Source: Spirometra erinaceieuropaei
Taxonomy: Eukaryota; Platyhelminthes; Cestoda; Diphyllobothriidea; Diphyllobothriidae
Reading direction: 5' to 3'
Length of the DNA stretch: 64,000 bases
Assembly (NCBI GenBank): GCA_902702965.1
Contig: CACRXP010000224.1
Location: 372,325 to 436,324, forward strand
In this document: positions 44,778 through 56,224 of the stretch, piece after piece
Layout of the letters: every line of letters starts with the position of its first letter
Position numbering within the stretch: position 1 is the stretch's first letter
Made by a program: the position numbers and the translations under genes
Notes under the pieces: generated by a model
What the model was told of the DNA's origin: nothing
What the model saw: only the letters and a program-made list of their open reading frames with translations
Database searches by the model: none

Positions 44778-45851
44778 CAGTGCGTGACCGATCTCATGAA
44801 ATGTTGACGGAAATTCTCAAAATGTTGCTTATCATGCAGCATAACTCTCTAACATTTCAGACTCGCTAGGATATCGGCTTTTGAATGCATTTTTTGACCT
44901 CCTGCAGAAACCACACTTGGTAAAAAACGACCACTTAAGTATAATGCCTTTTTTCATTGATTTTCGATAGTCTTATAAATTCAAATATATTTTGCAAAAA
45001 ACATGGACAAAAATATAATTTCTTTTCCTCATTGGTTAGGAAACTACATTGTCTTCATAGGATATGCCTGAATAAAGTGCATGTTTAGGTTTTAAAAAAA
45101 GTTTCTTATTAGGAACCATTGCAAAAGTTCATGAACACTATGTGGTATCTTCTTAACGAAATAGAGCAATATGAGATTTTCCTTACGCGGAAAGCATGCA
45201 CCTTGTAGACTGAAATTGCTAAACGCTGATGCAATGGCAGATCAGGCTGGAAATTATTCGGGAATTGGGAAACTTTTTAAAACCTAAAGTGTATATTTAG
45301 GTGCATGCTTTCCGCGTAAGTAAAATCTCATATTCGCCTATGTCTTTAAGAAGATACCACATAGTGTTCATGAACTTTTGCAATGGATCCGGACTGTGTT
45401 GAACATTTCATGAGGGGCATTAGTAAATGCTAATGCGCTGTTGTGCATGCATGATAATCGCACGCTCTTAAAAATTTCCTAATAAGAAACTTTTTTTAAA
45501 ACCTAAACATGCACTTTATTCGGGCATAACCTATGAAAACAATGTGGTTTCCTACCCAATGATCAAAAGAAATTATATTTTTGTGCATGTTTTTTGCAAA
45601 ATATATTTAAATTTATAAGACTATCGAAAATCAATGAAAAAAGGCATTATACTTAAGTAGTCGTTTTTTACCAAGTGTGGTTTCTGCAGGAGGTCAATAA
45701 ATTCATTCAAAATCCGACATCCTAGCGAGTCTGAAATGTTAAATTTATGCTGCATAACAAGCAATATAACACTCCCACTTAAGTAATCCTTCGTAATCGG
45801 AAACGCATTTCAGAATTTCGGTCAACATTTCATGAGATCGGTCACGCCCTG
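44778..45851. mobile_element. Foldback MITE, subfamily B, complete
   Basis: Starts CAGTGCGTGACCGATCTCAT after TA (44776-44777) and ends in the inverse GATCGGTCACGCCCTG at 45851, followed by TTA. Length is 1074 bp. Left and right halves are inverted copies with unusually high identity in places, such as GTTCATGAACACTATGTGGT near 45127 facing ACCACATAGTGTTCATGAAC near 45356. It is the reference for the B fragments at 444-2050 and 55398-55641. No open frame. Confidence 0.85.
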
Positions 45852-47119
45852 TTAGTCAACATGCCCTACCTAGTCTCTGGCGAGCTCTGTTGAAGATGTC
45901 ACTGGTTTCTGCTCAGGTACATGAGTGATCTCAGTCACTGAGCTAATTCAACAGATAATTTCTTCATTGCAACAGCTTGGTGTTTTTAAAAACGTCTTTC
46001 CCAGGGATTCCAGCCCTCTTCAAGCCTAAACGGCAGGTTTCAGTGCCCATTCCTAGTACAGCCTTTAGGACAATGGCCTTCGCTTAGTTATTTGAGATCC
46101 CAAATGAGGTTTGAGTCATGCGCGGGTTAATTAGTAAGTGGGTGTGGCATTCTCACTCGTGTGAGATCCGAGCGGCCTTTACGATCACCCGGTTCCTAAT
46201 GTCGGCATCCTAGGGTCTTCGTTCGAATGAAATTTCTCCGAGGTTTTTTCTCAATAAGGCACAAGGGAAATCCCCAAGATGGACGTAATATATAATGACG
46301 CAGCGCAGCTAGCTAAAATCCTTGGTGTTCTAGGGGAATTCGAAGATCAGATTCAGGAAATAGCGAATTCTTTCACAAAAATAAATTACCCTGAGACGCT
46401 TGAAGTGCTGTTTCCTAAACGTGAATTAACTTACGCCGTTTCATAGGAGATTTAATTTACCACTCATGTCCCTTCAAAATATAGGAAAAAACACAAGCTA
46501 AAAAAATTAGTTTTGACCAGTTTAACAAAGCAATTATCCATTTAGAAAACTAAGAGTACGTGCCAGTAAGAAATGCATCGAGCCTTTTCCACGAACCTGC
46601 GAGGCGCACAACGTTCCGATAAACGGCTGTGACGAAACGAGACCGAATCCCGACTCATACATAGGAAGACATGTTCACTCGCCAGTCGATAGCAGCTACC
46701 GAGTCGCTATCATTGAACTCTGATCTATATGTGAAGTATGACTCATGCATAATTGACATGCCTCTTTCAACGAGTCATACCGGAATCTGCCGGACCAACA
46801 ATGGATTAGGGACAAAAGAGGCATTAACTCTATCCGCTTATGCAACAGTAGACGCCCCACATGGGAGTGTAATTGTGCGCCTAGGCGCAGGTTCGCGCCG
46901 AGTCAACTACTTGCCCACAATTTCCTCACCAGCTGGCTGACTGGCTCGGCCATCCGACTGTTGCACAGGAGAGGGAAGGAAGAGGGAGGCTGTCATTGGA
47001 GAATCCATTCTTATGACAAACTGAAGACCTTCTCAATATAACTAGTCCGACGAGCTCGAACACCACGATGCGACTAAAGTCGTGATTTGGATGTCAACCC
47101 ACCGGCAGAATAACTCAGT
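45852..47119. other. Intronic sequence with no recognised feature
   Basis: No repeat was recognised. The 89-codon frame at 46671-46940 has no visible family features. Confidence 0.4.
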
Positions 47120-48030
47120 TTACCTTGAAGAAGGAGACAAGATCGCTGGGGCAAGAGCTTTATTGGCCTAACGTGTCGGATTCCTGCTCGAGCCCATCAT
47201 CAGAGACAAATAAAGATACGGGTGGTTCATGCATAAGGGGCTGCAGTGTTTATACGATACAGTCGCTATGCTACCGCATGCTGGTAAAAATTCACGGCCC
47301 CCCCCTTCATCGGAGATCGTTGCACGTGGTGTGATGGCCGACATTCGCGTCGGGTGTTAGATGTTGGTGTGATGATTGCTCGACCATCTGACCAACCGGA
47401 CCCTGGCGTTATCGAAGATTGTTCACCCGTGCGCTCCCCGCGTGGCCAATTATTCCGCCTAGGCGAAGTCTCAGCACTGAGTATGGAAGGGGAAGGTCAT
47501 TGCACTTGTTAATGGACTGCGGGCCAGTAAACCATGACTAAAGCAGCTCCCGGCTCACGCGGTTGTCACCTTTTGCGAGACTTTCGGCCTTGTCGAAGTT
47601 AAATGTGTGGCCGGGTCTCATCGAATGAACCGCAACTTGAGGACTGGTGTCATTTCTTCGCACTGCTGCAGCGTGTTTGGCCATTCGCGTTAAGAGCAGT
47701 TTTCCAATTTCTCCGACGTTGCTGCTTTGTCCACAATCGCACCAGGTCCAAAAAAACAACTCCAGAAGTTTATTGCCATGGCAGTGGGTCTTTCGGTTTC
47801 ATTAACTGACGCCTGATAGTTGTCTCAGGTCTGTGTGCAACTCCAAGCTCAAGTTGTGCGAGAAGGCGGCTGACAGTTTCCGAAAAGTTCTTGACGTACG
47901 GAATTGCTCTGCAAAATTTGTTGTCCGTGCGGTTGGGCCTTTCGTCCCTTTTGGGTATGCACCGATTGACGATGTTTCGGGGGTAGCCATTGGCTTCGAA
48001 GACCCGTCGGAGTTATTGTAGTTCAGCAAT
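47120..48030 (-). mobile_element. Penelope-like element 3' part with GIY-YIG (PLE-4)
   Basis: Minus strand: 48029-47802 is the linker before the endonuclease in one frame. 47759-47538 is GIY-YIG-derived: WCDCGQSSNVGEIGKLLLTR (the usual NYIGE is NVGEI), then RMAKHAAAVRRND, then GHTFNFDKAESLAKGDN. 47290-47130 is the pseudo-LTR with a hammerhead-like motif at 47166-47207: CTGATGA intact and stem I GTCT/AGGC good, but GAA is GAC and stem II is poor. The RT is missing and the frames are broken, so it is dead. Confidence 0.75.
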
Positions 48031-49099
48031 CTTGTCTTCCGGCTCTTCAGTGATGACGCCTTCTCGATGCGCTCCTGTTATGGGACTGTCGGCCTTGTGA
48101 GACCCTAGCCTGGACCATCTAATGGAGAGATGGTCCTGTGTGTGGTACAAGTAATTAAAATGTTTCACTTGTCAGCCACCGCGTCCAAACTTGTGGTAGA
48201 TGCTGTGCGATTGTGCCACAGTATAAACTCTATCAGGACCACATCGCCGATGCTGCGTCAAGTCTTTTGTAATCAGTGGGCTTCGCCGTCCTCGACGCTC
48301 AAACCGTCGCAGTAAAACTATAACAAAGTAAATTTGATCGGAATTCCTGAAACGTCCGACAAGGAAGTGATTAAGCTTAGTTACTGATGCGATTTAACTT
48401 CGAGGTGCTTTTACCTGGCAGAAATTATCGGAAAACATTATTTTCGGCTGTTGATGTTCTTGAATGCGTCCTTGTAAAAACCCACTATCTTTCCGTAAAG
48501 TAAAGAACTGTCTGTCTTAGGGCCTAGACCGTATCGATCGGTCTATTATTAATTCTTTTGGCAGTTGCTTATTTGTAACAAGGGGAACTGCGAACTAAGA
48601 ACGTCTCTTGCCTCCTGACCGAAAATAAGTCAAATATGTCTACAGTTTTTGCAATAACAACTCGCCTGCTTCAGAAATATAGAGTGTACTATTTGTCTGG
48701 ATCTTTCAGCACACGAGATTGTCAATAATCGAGCTTAGAGTAACTTTCAGCTGGCAATTTAATGTGTTACATAAACATCCGGAGTTTCGATGAATTTCCT
48801 TAAATTACTGTATGCAACCAAAAGGAGTCTTTTTCTCCAGTTGGATTTGTAACAGTTCCTGAAGCGCACGCTAGGACTTAAAGATAAATATTTATGATTG
48901 GCTGTGTTTTACAGTCATATAAGTAGTTAATTGCTTTCGAGTGACAAAAAAACTATTACAAGACTTCATTAAGAACTAAAACACGTGCGCTCGAAGTGGT
49001 TTCTGTCTATCCAAAGTATGCTCCGATAACCTGTACAGCGTGATAGGATACAATTATAAATATCTCGTGACCTCACGATAAACACGTAGGGGGATCGAA
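48031..49099. other. Intronic sequence with no recognised feature
   Basis: 48050-48330 may be the continuation of the PLE-4 linker, but I could not align it. The rest is AT-rich with nothing supported. Confidence 0.35.
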
Positions 49100-49205
49100 T
49101 TTAGAAATGCAAGGGGTTGGGATCGCAAAACCTGGGTCCGAATGTGACTGGCCGCTGACGGTTAATCAGCCAACAATGCTCACCCAAGTTTCCCTCCACC
49201 CTTTC
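49100..49205 (+). mobile_element. Degenerate tRNA-headed element core
   Basis: GGGTTGGGATCGCAAAACC, then GTGACTGGCCGCTGACGGTT, then AATCAGCCAACAATGCTCACC and a CCCTTTCCGTGA tail follow family S order. The core bases are lost. Confidence 0.5.
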
Positions 49206-49764
49206 CGTGATATAATCCAGGGGTAGAATTTTTAAGGCTAACTGGAGCATTGGGATGATGTCAGGATTAAAGGAGTGAACGGCAATGTTAGAACTAAAGT
49301 TAGTGCATTGGAATATGTACATCCTCTAGGATTTAGCACAGGACTACTGAAGCACGGGGTCCACCTGTATCTGTGTTAAACCGATACCGCATCCTTGGTA
49401 TCATTATATAAACATATATTTTTCCCCACTGAAAGCATATTTACATCTGAAGTCAGCCTAGAAGGGTTTGATAAAAGTTTGAAAACTACTGTGTTTGCAG
49501 ACTGGATGGCTCCTGATTTTCGGGAAATGAACTACAGGCCTCTTGTGACGTAGCATAATAACTGCGACGGAAAGATGAATCACGGTGAATCCCCAAAAAC
49601 GATTGGCACAGTGGTTGAATACTTTTGAAGCATTTACTCACGCATGAGACAGTGAAGCATCTAAATCGGGCTTGTAGTACCGGGACGTATAATTTATGCA
49701 CTAAAATTAATCACTTAAAAGACGATGTTGGCACGCCCGGTCATTCATGGCACATATCAGCATA

Positions 49765-50035
49765 TAAACGTGACTCGCATCAAGGGAGACTCGAAAGGAC
49801 ATTTCTGGCTTATTAGTCATCATCAGTCAGTCATGACCAACCCCGGGCTTTTTCATCCCTTGGGCTCGATCCCGCGATATATTGGTTAGGAGTCCAACGC
49901 CCCTAACCACCAAATCGGAGGTTCGCTGTGCCGTCATTTGCGATCGGGTATATTAACAATGGTGGAGGCGCTCACTTATATTGTTATAGGACAACAGTCC
50001 CGTTGTGTCTTTGATCTTAACCCCGGCAAAGATTT
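49765..50035 (-). mobile_element. tRNA-headed short element, diverged (copy S11)
   Basis: AAGGGAGACTCGAAAGGACAT, GGCTTATTAGTCATCATCAG, GGGCTCGATCCCGCG (B box) and GGTTAGGAGTCCAACGCC follow the minus-strand order, then GCGATCGGGTATATTAACAA and GGAGGCGCTCACTTAT of the terminal module. Stem I and stem III are damaged. Confidence 0.68.
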
Positions 50036-50450
50036 ATATGGATGTCTCTTAGAACGCCCACAAATCAGGCGTCAAGATCTGTCTCCCACAAAGCCAAGAG
50101 CCTTCTCATTTAGTCACCTAGTCAAGTTAGGCCAAGGTGCTCACCTCTAGCTTATCAGTCAGCCTTACCCGAACCCGGGTCTCTATGTTCCACTGCCTGA
50201 TCAGTGATACCCATTCTACCATTTTTTAATTATTCCGAACAAAACCGACGGGACAACATTCCTGTCTCTTACTGTTAGAACGCCGGACTTACTAAAGTGC
50301 GGTGACCAAATAACGATGGTTCGGACCTCAAGTCCCCGAAACTTGAGATTTACTAAGCTTTCTGATGAGGATTGCTAATTTGGAAATGGTTATCTTGACT
50401 CCCCTTGTCTTGCTTGGTATTCTATCCCTTAGGGAATGATAGTCTCCCCT
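50036..50450. mobile_element. Two very degenerate tRNA-headed copies in opposite orientation
   Basis: 50090-50260 keeps GCTTATCAGTCAGCCTTACCC, an ACCCGGGTCTC region and ACAAAACCGACGGGACAAC in minus order. 50265-50420 keeps AGAACGCCGGACTTACTAAA, GATGGTTCGGACCTC (B-box-like), and a CCCCTTGTCTTGCTTGG tail in plus order. The arrangement repeats, in worn form, the back-to-back pair at 15.7-16.5 kb. Confidence 0.5.
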
Positions 50451-51099
50451 TTGTGATATCGTACATTCTTTTGGTGCCAGCTGTTGGACCCACCTGATTT
50501 GATATTACTCGGGTCTGTAGCAAGTTATTTCATATGACGTAGTTTACCAATTGCACTTAGGGGTTTGGTAGACTTAGAGGAAAGGACGAATGTAATGCTT
50601 TGTTGCGAAGCAAACTTTTCAGGAATATTCGTTTTCCAATCGTAGCCTGCCTGAAACGTAAAATAGACCCAAATTGGAATAAGGAGCTTTTTAAGGGACA
50701 CCATAGTAACAAATTTGAATGAAGTGTTGTGGGAAAGAGTATTATCTCCAATCTGGCCCCACTACTTGTCTCAAAGGGTGCCGATGGTTAATACACGGGA
50801 ACAGATGGCGAAGACCAACCGCAGAGTTGGACGGAACAAATGGCCAGGAGGCAGATCGCAGAGTGCGTGGATGATCTATATCCTCAAAATTTGATTCAGT
50901 AGTATTGCTTAAATCTCCGGTGCCAACGGGTAAGGAAGTAGAATAGACAGTGGTGAAAGACAGCACACGAGGGGTACGCACTAACGCAAACATACAGTGT
51001 CTACTTAATGCGAGAAAGGTGACAAAAGGACAGGGAATTATGGGGTACAGGATGCAGACAACTAAGGGTTGCAATGTGCAGTAGCATAATTCTACGAGC
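50451..51099. other. Intronic sequence with no recognised feature
   Basis: A 110-codon minus frame (51074-50742) is open without recognisable motifs. Nothing else was seen. Confidence 0.35.
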
Positions 51100-52760
51100 T
51101 CAGGCTATCAAAAGCAAGAGATCGGGGTTGATAATCTGAAAAAAGTGAAGTGCGCACCGGACCGAGGGACTTGTTTGGCTGACGTTTCGAGGAGCTGGGG
51201 CGTCTAGTGAAAAAATCGACCAGAATTTTGAATAGGCAGTCGGATTAATTGGCATTTGGCTGATCGTCGCCTTTGAGTGTTGGTGGCCTCCTGTATTGTA
51301 TGTCGTCACCTCAATTGGTGTTCGTTGCGTTTGCGTCACCTTTTGGGTGAGATGGTCGACAGGCCGTGTTTTCTCCGTAGTCTTAGGCTCCGTATGGCTG
51401 TCTTGTCCTCTTCACGGTGTATGTAGTGATGTAGGACTTTGTAGGCCGAAGGAAGGTCTATATGCCTGTTGATGGACTTGACATTTGAGTACCAAGCCTG
51501 AAGTGTGAGACGCTCTGTCCTTGAGGTTCCCCTGCCTAAGACGGCTGTTCCTTGAAAATCAAAACTGTGACCAGTTTCCTCGATGTGATCCGCAAGCTGT
51601 GAGTTTGGGTTTAGTTTCCGAGTTGCCAGTTTGTGCTCATGTAGGTTGGTCTGCAATTTCCGTCCGGCTTCCCCAATGTAGTTACAATCTCCATCGTTAC
51701 AACGTATTTGATAGACAACTGCTGAGGTTTCAGTGGGTGCGGTATGTCTTTGGGTTGCATCAAATGGCAACGAATTGTTGCCTGGGGTCAATGGTCAATG
51801 CCTAACCTGGCAGGTTGTAACAGTCATAAAACTGCCTCGGAGACTCCTTTGATGTAAGGAATAGCTCTCCAGACTTCGGGTTGTTCTTCTTGTGGCCATA
51901 GCCTGTTGACTAGGTGCTTGCTTTGCTTGATGGAGTAGCTTGAGTATTCATTGGTTCGAAAAAGTTTATGAAAGTATTGTCGTTCCACTCGTTTGTCGGC
52001 TGGTGTGCTGCAGTGTCTTTCAACTCCTTGTAATAGAGTACGGACACCTTTGCGTTTGTGAGAGAGAGAGAGGGCGATTGCTGTTGAAGTGTAGTATTTG
52101 TCTTGTGTTGGTGGCTTTTCTGAAAACGGTCGTTTGTGATTGCCCAGTTGCATACTGACGCACAAGGACATCGAGGAAGGGAAGTTGATTGTTTATTTCG
52201 GCTTCCATCGTGAATTGGATATTCGGTTCAGTAATCCTTTAGGGTGCTCCACGTCAGATGACTTGTCATTGGCAAAGATGCATCAACGTAACGAGCCCAA
52301 AACTTTGGTTGATACTTGGTGAATACTAAGTGTTCTATCCGGTGAAGAACCCCTTCAGCAATCAGCCCTGATATGGGGGAGCCCATAGGGGTGCCTTTGA
52401 TTTGTTCATACATTTGCCCACCAAAGGTGAAATATGTTTTTAGGCAATATGGTGAGAGCTCCATGAGATGTTCGGTCTTCAGGGAATTGTTTCTCTCGTT
52501 GAAGCGATCAGCCAGAGTTGTCTCACAGCATCAATCGCAAGTTGTTGTGGAATGGAGATGAGGAGTGAAACGACATCAAAAGATACCATGGATTCATTTG
52601 GCACTAGTTTCAGATGTTTTAGGCGCTTTGATAATGGAGAGCCACCCCAACTCTTCCAGACGTCTGTCAAACAAGTCCCTCGATCTGGTGAGTGCTTCAT
52701 TTTCCTCACATAACTCTGCGAGGCCTGGTAAGGAGGATCGAGGTTGAGCAAACACAACAG
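51100..52760 (-). pseudogene. Penelope-like element RT and GIY-YIG, most readable copy (PLE-5)
   Basis: Minus strand, in order: 52757-52479 RT start (MVSFDVVSLLISIPQQ); 52464-52228 RT with GTPMGSPISGLIAEGVLHRI and FWARYVDA, where family members have YVDD, so one catalytic Asp is lost; 52208-52020 RT end (NNQLPFLDVLVR); 52171-51824 connector; 51791-51336 GIY-YIG domain with VYQIRC, NYIGEAGRKL and NLHEH, ending in a basic tail. The pieces change frame four times. 51210-51177 has the 3' part of a hammerhead-like motif (TCGAAACGTCAGCC). It belongs to the same subfamily as the tail at 30900-31224 and differs from PLE-1 to PLE-4. Confidence 0.8.
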
Positions 52761-53103
52761 TCCGCTTCAACTTATCCGATGATCGTCAGTGAGACTAGGC
52801 TTCCCTTGTGGCTTGCCAATTCCACCTGATCGGCGCGCTCTGGATAGTTGACTCTCACTGGTCCTGCTCTCTTGCTGGTTCCACCGGCAGTATTCATTAC
52901 CAGGATATCAAGATAAGTTATACACCGAGGATTTTTCCCTCCTAACGCAGCCTCCGTACCTCTGTTGCCTGGGCGTTGATCGAAGAAATAACATCGGTAG
53001 CACCGATAGCCGCCGTTCACTCGATCCAAGCGGATGGGTATTTTGAACAGGCCTACGGGCGAATTTTGTAAACCTGCGGTCTTTTGACTTTTGTTTCCGG
53101 CAG
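52761..53103. other. End of intron 2, with an antisense open frame
   Basis: A 131-codon minus frame (53167-52772) crosses the intron and the start of the SAM exon. It contains NRGTEAALGGKNPRC and SHKGSLVSLTIIG but no family I recognise. It overlaps a real exon on the other strand, so I treat it as chance or as an unrecognised remnant. Confidence 0.4.
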
Positions 53104-53257
53104 ATGCTGCACCCATGCCTCCTGCAGAACGGCATCGCAAGCATCGACCAGCTGGGCACCCTGACACGACAAAGACTGATCGACATGGGCATCTTCGATG
53201 CCGAGGCCAGAGCCAGTCTTCTCACGGCAGCTCAGCTCCTAACAACCACAAAATTAA
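53104..53257 (+). CDS. BICC1-like: Bicaudal-C-like protein, exon with end of SAM domain
   Basis: Acceptor TTTCCGGCAG (ending 53103), donor GTAAGT (53258-53263), 51 codons plus one base. It begins MLHPCLLQNGIASIDQLGTL and continues RQRLIDMGI, DAEARASLLTAAQLL and TTTKL. This is helices 2-5 of a SAM domain: the 'Q/E-NGI-ID-L--LT---L--MGI' pattern, with the long final helix ending TAAQLL. Joined in phase 0 to GLE of the previous exon, it gives a SAM domain of normal length. GC-rich third positions agree with the upstream exon. At least one more exon is needed, as the frame runs into a donor without a stop. Confidence 0.85.
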
Positions 53258-54440
53258 GTAAGTTTTCTGCACCTTTTCTTTGACGTTCACAAGTCCGGAA
53301 ACAGTTTCTTTTTTACCACAGAACCTTGCAGTATTTACGTTAAGATTTTATTTTATTGCCTTGCATGCTGCGTTCCTGATGAGATTCGCCGCGGATAAAT
53401 TGTTGGATTCGGGAAAGTATAGAGGATTTCATTTGAGGCGTGAAACCAAATGGGATATGTCTCTATGAATTGAATATAGAAAAATAATGCCTTTTGCCTC
53501 TAAGGAGTCCTTCAAAGTCAGAAACGATAGAACATGGGGAACGTCGACAGTTCAAACGTGACAAAACCTGCATTTTGTGCACCTGGGAAAATTTCAGATT
53601 AAGAATGCGTGTTTAGTCGCGTAAAACAACAATATCCAGGATGGTTTATACAAAAGCATGCATGGTCCGTTGGAAAAAACATGTTGATCGGTCGATTAGC
53701 TTGAGAAGCCTTCTTGACTTCTGGTTAACTGTGAGCAGTTACATCTTTGAAAATCGAAAGCCGACCTAATTCCCCAACACTTGGTAATTTAGCGCATTTC
53801 CTCTAGCGAACTGACCACCTTCTCGAACTTCCTATCTAGAGTCATGGCTAATTAGCCAAAGCAGGCAACTAAAATCGAATAATGAGAAAAACAAAGACAG
53901 TTTTACAACTGATCCTGGATATAATGAGAAGTATCATCTCTCCCGCGTTAATTCGCCATGAGTCCCTTCAACGATGCTTGTTTACCGAGGCCTCCACCTG
54001 TCAGTACTTGTATGTCATTCTGCGGAGAGTCAGGAAAGTAGATTTTTAGAAGATTTTTATCTGTTTCCTGGCCTTCTTCTGAAACAATCATCAGAGTACT
54101 TTTTGCCGCCTGTAAGCGATTCTACGTTTTAAACAAGTTACCACTCCTCGGTAGTTGCAGTTTAACGTGACTGACAAATAGCAGTTTTATTCAGAAAGTA
54201 AACTCTATAATGTAAGTTTAAAGTCACTTGATGATGGAATTTAAACCATAGCACAACGATGACAAACACATAGTAAAGTTTTGTTTCTAAATGACTAGAT
54301 TGACCTGAGAGAACGTCATATGTTGATCATCGTGATCTGATGAGACAGTAGGTTCTCCTTCATTGGAACTACGGTTTATAATCAAATTAAAGTTTGGAAT
54401 TCAGAAGATGAGCAAGGAATTAATGACCAAAACACCGGGT
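53258..54440. other. Intron 3, part with no recognised feature
   Basis: AT-rich, beginning at the GTAAGT donor. No recurrent repeat or exon-like sequence was recognised. Confidence 0.45.
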
Positions 54441-54444
54441 TGAC

Positions 54445-54660
54445 ATATTCCCGGGTATATTCGCGATCGAAACGGACAGGGCAACGGGCTAGTGGACCAG
54501 TGACTAGAGGCGTGGACGTCTAACTAAGAGGTCATGGCTTCGAGCTTTGGGCGTTCCGCACGTCGGGGCTGTGTATGACTGGCTGACGACGGCCAATCAG
54601 CCGGAAATGACCATTCCAGTCTCCCTTGTCTTCGTCGGTAATGCCATTATGCCTATAGTT
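54445..54660 (+). mobile_element. tRNA-headed short element (copy S13)
   Basis: GCGATCGAAACGGACAGGGC, head with CGTGGACGTCTAAC, B-box region GCTTCGAGCTTTG, core and CTTGTCTTCGTCGG tail. The core at 54577-54621 keeps stem I GACTGG/CCAGTC, CTGACGA, GAA and stem III region ATGACCAT. Stem II is GGCC/AGCC and here the flanking bases are C54590 and G54603, which can pair, so the 10.1-11.1 mismatch of the other copies is absent. Confidence 0.8.
54577..54621 (+). ncRNA. Candidate hammerhead ribozyme, copy with paired stem II base
   Basis: All core bases are kept (CTGACGA 54583-54589, GAA 54604-54606, T54615 before the cut). Stem I is six perfect pairs. C54590-G54603 extends stem II next to the core. 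Stem III ATGA/CCAT pairs less well than in other copies. Together with S5 it makes a useful comparison pair. Confidence 0.5.
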
Positions 54661-54740
54661 ATTTTTACACGAATCTCTCTAAAACAACGTTTTTAAGTAG
54701 ACTGCTAAAAAGAATTTTACTCAGAAGTAAACCTTGTGAT

Positions 54741-55135
54741 GGAGGAGGGGCGCTCATCGTTCGTGTTTACGGAGCTCGCTCGTCCCTTTGTGCCTTAGGG
54801 CTCTGGCGAAACGATCGGTTAGCGCCCCTCTACCATTGTTCATTCCCGACAAAACAACGAGCCCGTGGCTCGGTGGCTGGAGGCGTTGGGCTTCTAACCA
54901 ACAGATCGCGGGATCGAGCCCCATGTCTTCACACTTCTGGGTTGGGTATGGCTGGCTGACGACGGCTAGTAAACCAGAAATGGCCATTCCAGTCTCCCTT
55001 GTCTTTTTCGGCAATATCATTCTGCCTATATCATGCGCCGCTGTGCGGCTGCTGGCTGGGCTCGAGACAGAGCCCGTAAGGCAAAACGGAACGAGTGAGT
55101 TCCGTGAGAACGATCTGTGAGCGCCCCTTACCTTG
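54741..55135 (+). mobile_element. tRNA-headed short element with about 58-bp terminal inverted repeats (copy S14)
   Basis: The left end GGGGCGCTCATCGTTCG through TTTGTGCCTTAGGGCTCT and the right end AGAGCCCGTAAGGCAAAACG through CTGTGAGCGCCCC are inverted copies (about 54748-54803 and about 55070-55126). Between them lie the second terminal module (AGCGCCCCTCTACCATTG), a tRNA head with A box GTGGCTCGGTGGCTGG and B box GGGATCGAGCCCC, an intact core at 54950-54994, and the tail GTCTTTTTCGG. It shows the whole element as a TIR-bounded unit. Confidence 0.82.
54950..54994 (+). ncRNA. Candidate hammerhead ribozyme, copy S14
   Basis: Stem I GGCTGG (54950-54955) with CCAGTC (54989-54994), CTGACGA 54956-54962, GAA 54977-54979, stem III ATGG/CCAT 54980-54987, T54988 before the cut. 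Stem II is weakened (GGCT/AACC). Confidence 0.48.
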
Positions 55136-55397
55136 GCTTATCATCGTTTGATGGAACACCGTTAGGTCAGGGCAACTTTAAGGGCTTAATTCGTCGAACT
55201 ATGTTACATCGGTCAGAAAAGTGAAATAGTGAGAAGAAATTGCGCACTTTGGGTCAGTGTGATTCCGACAGAAGCGTCTATTAAAGAGCCGCTAGATTGG
55301 TCTTGCTATGCAGTCTGCTCTGTCTACTAAAGCATCAGTACAGGGACTAAATCGGTACTTGGCACATTTTCTTCGTATTGCGCACCCAGAATAGATG

Positions 55398-55641
55398 CGC
55401 TAGACCATCGAAAATAAATGGGAAAAATGCATGCTAATTAAGTAGTCATTTTCTACCGAGTACGGTCTATACGGGAGATTAAAAAGCAGTACATTCAAAG
55501 GCTGACATCCTGCCGAGTCCGAACTATTATCGGATTATGCCGTAAGAAAATCAATATTACAGCCGCACCTAAGTACGTCTTTCTCATCGAAAAATCATTT
55601 CAGAATTCCCGCCGACATTTCATGAGCTCGGTCACTCACTG
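55398..55641 (+). mobile_element. Foldback MITE, subfamily B, right-end fragment
   Basis: CATCGAAAATAAATGGGAAA, CATCCTGCCGAGTCCGAA and CATTTCATGAGCTCGGTCAC lead to the CACTCACTG end at 55641, matching the right end of the complete B copy. Confidence 0.78.
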
Positions 55642-56224
55642 CGTATTTCATGCGTGGCTGGACTACCGATATCGACGTGCCAACAAGCTGGAACCCTTGT
55701 AGAAAGTTTCGACTTTATTTCCGATTACTGACCGAAATGAATCGCAACATTTGCATATCAATTTTAAAGCTCTAAGTTCTATAATGATAACAAAAGTTGA
55801 TCTCTGGTGTGACATTTACGTTACATTCTTTACCTAATGATTTATTGGACGCAGATCGTTGTATATTCGGGAAGCAAACGACTTTGCAGCAAGGATATCT
55901 TTGAAGGAATTAGTCCATTACTTTCCTTAGCATAAAACCTCGAAATACGAATCGTCCGTTGCCTGCGAGCTGATTCACTATGTTCATTAGCTGTAATAAG
56001 TCCCGGTCACTTTAATGCTTGAATAAAATTGTGTGCATGCGTTTTCAGAAAAAATGACGCCTCTACATTTACGCTCCAGAGCGGATCCTCTAATAGTTTT
56101 TACACAATCACGCGTTCCAGCGCATGCAGTCTACGATCAGTGCTTGCGGTTGTACTCAAAATTAACCTACACAATCTCGCGAAATATTGACCAAGACCTC
56201 TAACTGTGATTTCGATTACAAAAT

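Larger units (their letters stand above)
43850..53103 (+). other. Probable intron 2 of the Bicaudal-C-like gene (9.25 kb)
   Basis: Begins GTATGT and ends TTTTGTTTCCGGCAG, with phase 0 on both sides. It interrupts the SAM domain after its first helix. It contains one complete subfamily B MITE and two minus-strand PLEs, listed separately. Confidence 0.75.

Noticed and set aside
52772..53167. A 131-codon minus-strand gene
   Set aside because: It overlaps the SAM-domain exon of the plus-strand gene and its intron; no family recognised.
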